In this document: positions 58,498-64,000 of the stretch, piece after piece | Numbering within the stretch: the first letter of the stretch is position 1 | Layout: the number at the start of each line of letters is the position of its first letter | DNA from: CAYYNP01 sp964472545 | GTDB lineage: Bacteria > Planctomycetota > Planctomycetia > Pirellulales > Thermoguttaceae | DNA length: 64,000 nucleotides | NCBI GenBank assembly: GCA_964472545.1 | Contig: CAYYNP010000002.1 | Location: 36,298 to 100,297 of the forward strand | Reading direction: 5' to 3' | Program-made: the position numbers and the translations under genes | The notes under the pieces: model-generated | Databases searched by the model: none | What the model was told of the DNA's origin: nothing | Seen by the model: the letters and a program-made list of their open reading frames with translations, nothing else

Positions 58498-59301
58498 TTA
58501 GTACCTCCTCAGATTTGCCACGACCTGCATGATGTCGTCGCCGACCTGCACGGCCTTGGAGTTCAACTCGAACGCCCGTTGCGTGGTGATCAAGGAGATC
58601 AACTCCTCGACCGGCTTGACGTTCGAGGCCTCTAGGGCTCCCTGTTGAAGCGTTCCCAGGCCGTCGGCGCCCGGGTTTCCGGCGGTGGCCGTACCCGAGG
58701 CGTCGGTGGCGGAGAAGAGCCCTTCGCCTTCGCGCAACAGGCCTCCGGGGTTGATGAACTGGGCCAGTTCGATCTGACCGGCCTGCGTCAGGTTGGAGCT
58801 GCCCGCCTCGCGATACTGGACGATACCCTCACCGGAGATCACCACTTGGGTGGCCGTTTCGGGGATGGTGATCGGTGGCTGCAACTGGCGGCCGATGTTG
58901 GCCGAGGAGATCACCAGGTTGCCGTTGGCGTTCCTGTCGATCTGTCCGGCACGTGTGTAGAGCGTGTCGCCGTTGGGATCTTGGACCTGGAAGAAACCGC
59001 GCCCTTGGATCGCTACGTCCAGCTCGGCGCCGGTCTGCTGAAAGGCCCCTTGCTCGAAGTTGCCCTGCACGCCGGAGACCCGCGTGCCCAGGCCGATCGA
59101 GATCCCGGTGGGCGTGTACTGTCCGGCCGTATCCTGAGCGCCGGGCAGTTTTTCGTGGCGATAGAAGAGGTCTTCGAAGTTCGCCCGGCCCCGTTTGTAG
59201 GCCACGGTCTCCACGTTGGCCAAATTGTTGGCCGTCACGTCGAGCTTGGTTTCCATGGCCTGCATGCCGGTGGCCGCCGTGTACAACGCTTGAACACTCA
59301 T
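58498..59301 (-). CDS. flgG: Flagellar distal rod protein FlgG
   Basis: A 267-residue distal rod protein, close to the standard 260. Start MSVQALYTAATGMQAMETKLDVTANNLANVETVAYKRGRANFEDLFYR; the FlgG-type sequence GLGTRVSGVQGNFEQGAFQQTGAELDVAIQGRGFFQVQDPNGDTLYTRAG; end VKPVEELISLITTQRAFELNSKAVQVGDDIMQVVANLRR. Its stop lies three bases before the flgA start, and its end carries the flgA ribosome binding site, so translation is coupled. Confidence 0.96.
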   Translation of the reverse strand: MSVQALYTAATGMQAMETKLDVTANNLANVETVAYKRGRANFEDLFYRHEKLPGAQDTAGQYTPTGISIGLGTRVSGVQGNFEQGAFQQTGAELDVAIQGRGFFQVQDPNGDTLYTRAGQIDRNANGNLVISSANIGRQLQPPITIPETATQVVISGEGIVQYREAGSSNLTQAGQIELAQFINPGGLLREGEGLFSATDASGTATAGNPGADGLGTLQQGALEASNVKPVEELISLITTQRAFELNSKAVQVGDDIMQVVANLRRY

Positions 59302-59370
59302 GGCTTCAGATCGTTCGGTTGGAGTTCTGGGGTTTGTGTACTTATCGTGCGGGTTCGGTCTCTTTGCGTC

Positions 59371-60123
59371 TTACGCGACGCGCATCACCCGGTTGACCAG
59401 CCCGCTGAGCATTTGGTCCTGGGCCTTCATCATGTTCACGTTGGCCTCCAGCGCGCGAGAAGCCTGGATCATCTCGACCATTTCCGTGGTCGGTTGCACG
59501 CCGGAAAGTTCGAGCGATTCCGGAGCCACGGCACGTTGGGTGGCCTCGACCGGAACCGGGTCGCCCGTGGGCCGAAAGAGGTTCTCGCCCACGCGGACCA
59601 GGTTGGCCAGCAATTCCGGCCTGACCAGCGCCAGGTTCTGCGATCCGGCAAGTTGACGCACGGCCGCCGTGGAATCGACCTGCCACTTGGGGTCGGAGAT
59701 CAGGATCGGCTCGCCGGTGTCGCTGAGCACTTCGTAGCCTTGCTGCGTGGTCAGCCGTCCTAAGGGGTCGACGGTGAAATTGCCCGCCCGGGTCAACAGA
59801 ACCTCGTCGTTCTTGCGGACCTGAAAGAAGACGCCGTCGCCGCGGATGGCCACGTCGGTCCGATTGCCGGTCTTCTTCAACGGGCCGGAAGCAAAGTCGG
59901 TGACCGTCTCGCGGACCTCGATCCCGCCGCCGATGTCGTCCAGCGACCCGAGCCCCGGCGCTTGCTGCCCCGACTCGATCGCCTCGGAATAGCGGGCCTG
60001 AAACACGGCCAGCTCGCGTTTGAAACCGACCGTATCGACGTTGGCCAGGTTATGGGCGATCACGTCCAGCCGGGTGCTCTGGGCGTGGGCCCCTTCGGCG
60101 GAAACGTAGAGGGCGTTGGGCAT
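59371..60123 (-). CDS. flgF: Flagellar rod protein FlgF-like, first gene of operon
   Basis: A 250-residue rod/hook basal-body protein, paralogue of FlgG. Start MPNALYVSAEGAHAQSTRLDVIAHNLANVDTVGFKRELAVFQARY; core RETVTDFASGPLKKTGNRTDVAIRGDGVFFQV; end PTTEMVEMIQASRALEANVNMMKAQDQMLSGLVNRVMRVA. Position before flgG and sequence fit FlgF (proximal rod). It is preceded by a sigma-54 promoter, which makes it the operon head. Confidence 0.88.
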   Translation of the reverse strand: MPNALYVSAEGAHAQSTRLDVIAHNLANVDTVGFKRELAVFQARYSEAIESGQQAPGLGSLDDIGGGIEVRETVTDFASGPLKKTGNRTDVAIRGDGVFFQVRKNDEVLLTRAGNFTVDPLGRLTTQQGYEVLSDTGEPILISDPKWQVDSTAAVRQLAGSQNLALVRPELLANLVRVGENLFRPTGDPVPVEATQRAVAPESLELSGVQPTTEMVEMIQASRALEANVNMMKAQDQMLSGLVNRVMRVA

Positions 60124-60185
60124 GGTTGTCTCGGATAAGTCGAAATCGATGTGGCGGCCAATGTACCGCGTATTGGCCGCTGCTG

Positions 60186-60202
60186 AGCAATTGGCGTGCC
60201 AG
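60186..60202 (-). promoter_or_regulatory. Sigma-54 promoter of the flagellar operon
   Basis: Minus strand CTGGCACGCCAATTGCT: the -24 GG (60200-60199) and -12 GC (60188-60187) are separated by exactly 10 bases, a near-perfect match to TGGCACG-N4-TTGCW. It is about 63 bases upstream of the flgF ATG. Sigma-54 control implies an enhancer-binding activator such as FlrC/FleQ elsewhere. Confidence 0.82.
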
Positions 60203-60374
60203 AGTGGTTATCAAACGACAACGACACGGCGCGCAGAATCGCCAAGTGTTTCACAGAAAAGGAGTTGTGATGATCCGGCCGCCGGCGGTTGGGAGCCATG
60301 AGCGTTCTCCACACTCATTCCACCAACGGCGATTGCTGCCGATCACCGGGCAAGAGCGGCCGATTAGCCCTCCG

Positions 60375-60454
60375 CCGTTTAGCCGCCGCCGGCACGGCGG
60401 CGAGAACCCAGAACACGTTGCGGCGATAGAGCGGCCGTGCCGGCAGCCAAACGG
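60375..60454. repeat. Inverted repeat, family I
   Basis: CCGTTTAGCCGCCGCCGGCACGG... (60375-60401) faces GCGGCCGTGCCGGCAGCCAAACGG-type sequence (60431-60454). Related single hairpin at 36751-36778. The rest of 60124-60493 holds the sigma-54 promoter and no gene. Confidence 0.75.
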
Positions 60455-60493
60455 GAACGGCCGGTTGTCAAGTAGGAGAATAGGGAGGACGCC

Positions 60494-61357
60494 CTACGCG
60501 TAAAACTCCCGCACGCGCATCAACACCTCGAAGCCCTCGAGCTTCAGACACTCCTCCAGACAGGCCATCGCCGGATGCTCCGGCGGAAGCTGCCGATACT
60601 TCCGCTTGACCGAGCCGATGACCATGTCGAGCCCCAGCGGCATGGCCTTGGTCAGGAAGGCGCTCTCCAGGGCGCTCTTGACCGGCGAGCCGTCGGCCCG
60701 TTTTGGCGGGAGCATGACGGTGAAGTTGCTTAGGCCGACCGAGCCGTGTACGCCGTCGAACGAGGCGTCGGCGTGCATCATCTCCAAGGCCGCGATCAGC
60801 CGGTGCAGGTTGCCCTCGGTGTCGCTGCCGATCGGAGCGATGCCGGGGTCGATAATGCAATCGTCGTTGGTTGCACCGTCGCAACGGGCAAGGAAAGTCT
60901 CCCGAAGATACGCGGCCGCGTCGAACGTCTCCTGGGCCGTATGGCAGGGCCGCGACCGGCCGTCGACCAACTGCTCCGAGGCCAGCAGGATCGGCCGAAA
61001 CGGCCGCACGGCATAGAGATCGAACATCTCCACGCGCAACGGCGAGACCGAATTGAGAATCGGCCGCGCGCCGCCGGCCCGGTCCGGATCGTAGGCTTCC
61101 AGCCCCGCCTTGGCAATCTCCGGATCGGGCGTGTCGATGGCCAGCGGCTTGGCGGTCACCTGCTGGATCTTGCCGACCATCTCGGCCATAAACTCCGGCG
61201 TGCGGAGCCCGACGTTCACGTCGATATAGCCGGCGCCCCGCTCGTCTTGAAAACGGGCCAGTTCGAGCAGACCGTCTACGTCGTCGGCCTCGAAGAGCTT
61301 CTTCGTCGAGGGGACCGAGTCGTTGATCGACTCGGCAATGATCGTCAGACCTTCCAT
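60494..61357 (-). CDS. Methyltetrahydrofolate:corrinoid methyltransferase (pterin-binding domain)
   Basis: A ~287-residue TIM-barrel protein of the pterin-binding family, as in AcsE, MtrH-like proteins and the MetH folate domain. Seen: LTIIAESINDSVPSTKKLFEADD at the start, GAGYIDVNVGLR, KPLAIDTPDPEIAKAGLEAYD, PILNSVSPLR, CIIDPGIAPIGSDTEGNLHRLIAALEMMH and HGSVGLSNFTVMLPPK. It would move a methyl group between a folate and the corrinoid protein encoded just upstream. ATG at 61357 and GTG at 61363 are both possible starts. The third member, a substrate-specific methyltransferase, is not in the window. Confidence 0.85.
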   Translation of the reverse strand: MEGLTIIAESINDSVPSTKKLFEADDVDGLLELARFQDERGAGYIDVNVGLRTPEFMAEMVGKIQQVTAKPLAIDTPDPEIAKAGLEAYDPDRAGGARPILNSVSPLRVEMFDLYAVRPFRPILLASEQLVDGRSRPCHTAQETFDAAAYLRETFLARCDGATNDDCIIDPGIAPIGSDTEGNLHRLIAALEMMHADASFDGVHGSVGLSNFTVMLPPKRADGSPVKSALESAFLTKAMPLGLDMVIGSVKRKYRQLPPEHPAMACLEECLKLEGFEVLMRVREFYA

Positions 61358-61374
61358 CGTCACCGCCGGGGTAT

Positions 61375-62007
61375 CTATTCTACGAGCTTACGGGCAAGGG
61401 CCACGGCGGAACTGGCGTTGTCGCTGTAGCCGTCGGCGCCGATTTCGTCGGCGTAGGCCTGGGTGATCGGGGCACCGCCGATCATCACCTTGGTCGTTTG
61501 GCGGATGCCGGCCGTATCGAGGGCCTCGAGCACGGCTTTCATCATCGTCATCGTGGTGGTCAGCAGGGCCGAAAGTGCGATGATCGAGCCGTCTCTCTCT
61601 TTGGCCGCTTCGACGAACTTCTCCGGTGTGACGTCGACGCCCAGATCGACCACCTCGAATCCGCCGCCTTCGAGCATCGAGGCGACCAGGTTCTTGCCGA
61701 TGTCGTGCAGGTCGCCCTGGACGGTGCCGATGATGACCCGACCGGCCGACTCGGCCCCCACTTCCGCCAACAGGGGGGTAATCAAATGCAAGGCGGTCTT
61801 CATCGCCCGGGCGGCGATCAGCAACTCCGGCACGAAGTACTCGTTGCACTCGAACCGCTTCCCGGCCTCGTCCATGGCGGGAATCATGTATTTGCGGACG
61901 ATCTCGACCGGATCGGCCTTGGCCTCCAGCGCGTCTTTGGTAATCGCCTCGGCCTTCTTGGCGTCGCCGGTGAGAATCGCATCGTAAAGTTCCGAAGGTT
62001 CCGACAT
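61375..62007 (-). CDS. Corrinoid protein (B12-binding, MetH/MtbC type)
   Basis: A 210-residue cobalamin carrier. Helical cap domain (about 5-85) and Rossmann B12-binding domain with Asp99-x-His101-x-x-Gly (GTVQGDLHDIGKNLVASML), GGGFEVVDLGVDV, SALLTTTM, and IGGAPITQAYADEIGADGYSDNASSAV. His101 is the lower cobalt ligand. It carries the methyl group between two methyltransferases, one of which follows 17 bases downstream. GAGGAGGG lies just before the ATG. Similar pairs serve methylamine, methanol or methoxy-aromatic use, or one-carbon transfer. Confidence 0.92.
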   Translation of the reverse strand: MSEPSELYDAILTGDAKKAEAITKDALEAKADPVEIVRKYMIPAMDEAGKRFECNEYFVPELLIAARAMKTALHLITPLLAEVGAESAGRVIIGTVQGDLHDIGKNLVASMLEGGGFEVVDLGVDVTPEKFVEAAKERDGSIIALSALLTTTMTMMKAVLEALDTAGIRQTTKVMIGGAPITQAYADEIGADGYSDNASSAVALARKLVE

Positions 62008-62131
62008 GGTTCCCTCCTCTTATGGCCAGATGGACGTGTTTGTTGCTCGCAAGCCACCCATGGTAGCGATTCGGAGGCGGGGACGCCAGCCCCGGCAGCG
62101 GATGCTCGGCGGCTTGGGAAGTCTCGGTGCA

Positions 62132-62209
62132 GGGGTGTCATGCCCACGCTTGCGTGGGCGTGCAGAAGATTCACCCCACACGCCCACGCAAGCGTGGGCA
62201 TGGCACCCC
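62132..62209. repeat. Paired palindrome, family A
   Basis: Two family A palindromes, TT-centred at 62139-62162 and AA-centred at 62179-62202, facing each other, with outer arms GGGGTGTCATG/CATGGCACCCC. They lie between the divergent corrinoid and lysS genes; the rest of 62008-62313 shows no gene. Confidence 0.9.
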
Positions 62210-62313
62210 CGGCAGCACCCGGCGTCCAGTTGCCATTGACCCGGTATAGCCATCCATTACAATGCCGCGACGCCTTACTCTTGCCCTACTCTACCCGAAG
62301 TCGCAGCAACCTG

Positions 62314-63861
62314 ATGATGTCGAACAACTCTGACGAACCCGCTCGTGGGGCGGCCGCTCTAGAAGCCGCTCGACGAGGCAAGCTGCGCAAAATAGAGGAG
62401 CTAGGTGTCGATCCCTGGGGTTCGCGCTTCGACGATCACATGCCGATCGGCGAAATCCGGGCACGCGAAGACGAGATCGTGGTCGAGCCGCTGCAAGAAG
62501 GGCAGCGTTCGCCCGTGCAGCACGGCCCCAAGGTCCGAGCCGCCGGGCGGATCATCCTGCGGCGCAAGGCCGGCAAGCTGTACTTCGTCGACCTGGTCGA
62601 TTGGACGGGCAAGATCCAGTTGATGATCGGCAAGAAACAAGTCGGCGAGGAGAACTGGGCCCTGGCCGAAAACTTCGATCTGGGCGACCTGGTCGGCGTC
62701 GACGGCGAACTGGGCCGCACCCGAACCGGCGAACTGACCATCTTCGTCAAAGACCTGCACTTTCTCGGCAAGTCGATCAACACCCCGCCGGAGAAACACC
62801 GAGGGCTGTCCGACCCCGAGCTACGGCAGCGGATGCGCTACCTCGACCTGATCCACACCGAGGGGGCGCTGGACCGATTCCTCAACCGCACCAAGATCGT
62901 CCACTCGATCCGCAGCACGCTGGCCGAGGAAGGCTACGTCGAGGTGGAAGGCCCCACGCTGCACGCCATCGCCGGCGGAGCGGCTGCCCGACCGTTCACC
63001 ACGCACCACAATGCGCTGGACATCGACCTGTTCATGCGGATCGCGCTGGAATTGCACCTCAAGCGGCTCTTGGTCGGCGGGATCGAACGGGTTTATGAAC
63101 TGGGCCGCGTCTATCGCAACGAGGGGATCAGCCCGCAACACAATCCCGAGTTCACGATGCTCGAGGTCTATCGGGCGTACGGCAACTACGAGACGATGAT
63201 GGACCTGACCGAGAAGCTGATCGTCGAGGCGATCCGCGCCACCGGCCAGGACCTGAAGCTGCCCTACGGCGACGCGGAGATCGACTTCACTCCGCCGTTC
63301 GCCCGCAAGACGTACGACGAACTGTTTGCAGAGCACACCGGCTTGGCGGCCGACGACGCCGAGGGGATCAAGGCGTTCGCCGAGAAGCTGGAAATCGAAA
63401 CCGCCGGCAAGCATCCCGACGTGATCAAGAACGAGCTTTTCGAGGCGAAGGTCGAAGACGTGCTGGTCGGGCCGGTCTTCGTGACCGACTATCCGGCCAG
63501 CATCTGCCCGTTGACCAAGCGGAAGGCCGACAACCCGGCGATTGCCGAGCGGTTCGAGTTGTTCATCCGCGGCATGGAATTGGCCAACGCCTACACGGAA
63601 CTCAACGACCCCGACCTGCAGGAAGAACTCTTTGGCCGGCAATTGGAGGGTCAGGCGGAAGAGGACTCGATGGCCAAGATGGACCACGATTTTATCCGTG
63701 CGTTGCGTTATGGCATGCCCCCCGCCGGCGGCTTAGGGATCGGCATCGACCGGCTGGCGATGGTGTTGACCAACTCGCAGACGATACGCGAAGTGATCCT
63801 CTTCCCCCTGCTGCGTCCGGAAGCGGCCGCGGCGGATGAGGGTGAGGGGGTGACAAGGTGA
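62314..63861 (+). CDS. lysS: Lysyl-tRNA synthetase, class II
   Basis: A 515-residue class II lysyl-tRNA synthetase. An N-terminal OB-fold anticodon-binding domain (about 60-170: VRAAGRIILRRKAGKLYFVDLVDWTGKIQLMIGK) precedes the catalytic core with LRQRMRYLDLI, motif 2 in VYRNEGISPQHNPEFTMLE and motif 3 in GGLGIGIDRLAM. The Lys-recognition region NAYTELNDP is intact. It charges tRNA-Lys in the cytoplasm. ATG at 62314 or 62317 (adjacent ATGs) begins the conserved MSNNSDEPARG region. The stop is followed by a GTGAGGGGGTGAC-type repetitive stretch to about 63885. Confidence 0.96.
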   Translation: MMSNNSDEPARGAAALEAARRGKLRKIEELGVDPWGSRFDDHMPIGEIRAREDEIVVEPLQEGQRSPVQHGPKVRAAGRIILRRKAGKLYFVDLVDWTGKIQLMIGKKQVGEENWALAENFDLGDLVGVDGELGRTRTGELTIFVKDLHFLGKSINTPPEKHRGLSDPELRQRMRYLDLIHTEGALDRFLNRTKIVHSIRSTLAEEGYVEVEGPTLHAIAGGAAARPFTTHHNALDIDLFMRIALELHLKRLLVGGIERVYELGRVYRNEGISPQHNPEFTMLEVYRAYGNYETMMDLTEKLIVEAIRATGQDLKLPYGDAEIDFTPPFARKTYDELFAEHTGLAADDAEGIKAFAEKLEIETAGKHPDVIKNELFEAKVEDVLVGPVFVTDYPASICPLTKRKADNPAIAERFELFIRGMELANAYTELNDPDLQEELFGRQLEGQAEEDSMAKMDHDFIRALRYGMPPAGGLGIGIDRLAMVLTNSQTIREVILFPLLRPEAAAADEGEGVTR

Positions 63862-64000
63862 GGGGGTGACTGGGCGACGGGGCACACGATCTTGGCGGTG
63901 AATGACATGGCATGGAAGCTCTGTCGCACGAAACCTGCGCCGGCCGCTTTCGCGGCGTTCTGGACTTGCGGGCACTCTTCTCCGTCAATCGAGACGAGAC
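63862..64000. other. Downstream of lysS, no gene recognised
   Basis: Short G-rich repeat-like stretch (63840-63885) and about 110 further bases to the window edge. The short frames on the minus strand lack support. Confidence 0.5.

Noticed and set aside
61498..62313. Extension of lysS upstream by 270 codons
   Set aside because: It lies opposite the corrinoid protein gene and the palindromic repeat; class II lysyl-tRNA synthetase starts at the paired ATGs near 62314.
63692..63988. Small minus-strand frame at the right edge
   Set aside because: Overlaps the end of lysS, has repetitive composition and no start signal.

Overview
The window looks like a high-GC member of the Planctomycetota, probably order Pirellulales. 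This is inference from gene content: secreted Tat-signal glycosidases and oxidoreductases, a ThuA-like secreted protein, zinc-ribbon membrane proteins, large single-span TPR proteins, and many long palindromic repeats between genes. It is a draft assembly: 10 Ns lie at 16539-16548, and the first gene is cut by the left edge.

Layout. 1-6802: a plus-strand carbohydrate locus (glycosidase fragment, GH29-like fucosidase, Tat-exported PLP enzyme, six-hairpin glycosidase, sugar porter). 7210-10828: a zinc-ribbon membrane protein, a ThuA-like protein, an EF-hand lipoprotein and a DUF4186 protein. 10834-21133: a minus-strand operon that is the most interesting part of the window. Its first six genes form a dedicated fatty-acid/polyketide-type module: FabZ-like dehydratase, a ketosynthase-like subunit without the catalytic Cys, a complete ketosynthase, ACP, ketoreductase, and a second dehydratase-like protein without the catalytic His. 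They are followed by two cysteine-rich radical SAM proteins resembling archaeal tetraether synthase (Tes), a rhodanese-multi-TM protein and a SPASM-type radical SAM protein. I propose a pathway that builds an acyl chain and then joins or modifies it by radical chemistry. 21469-25568: a divergent flippase and an ATP-grasp/GNAT fusion.

25645-33468: two secreted carbohydrate-related proteins, then a YfiR-like / histidine kinase / HD-GYP operon (c-di-GMP output). 33806-40862: a TAXI-type receptor with a partner, an O6-alkylguanine-DNA alkyltransferase, phosphoglycerate kinase, a Tat lipoprotein of the aldo/keto reductase fold and a repeat-rich secreted protein. 41007-49427: a 1172-residue TPR protein with a structured RNA candidate upstream, two CNNM/CorC-type membrane proteins and an ABC-2 permease. 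49760-60123: a flagellar operon flgF-flgG-flgA-flgH-flgI-flgJ-flgN-flgK-flgL with a textbook sigma-54 promoter. 60494-62007: a corrinoid methyltransferase pair. 62314-63861: lysS.

The intergenic DNA is dominated by inverted-repeat elements of at least eight sequence families, often two copies facing each other. One family member is translated as the N-terminus of FlgA. I saw no insertion sequence, prophage, CRISPR array, rRNA or tRNA.
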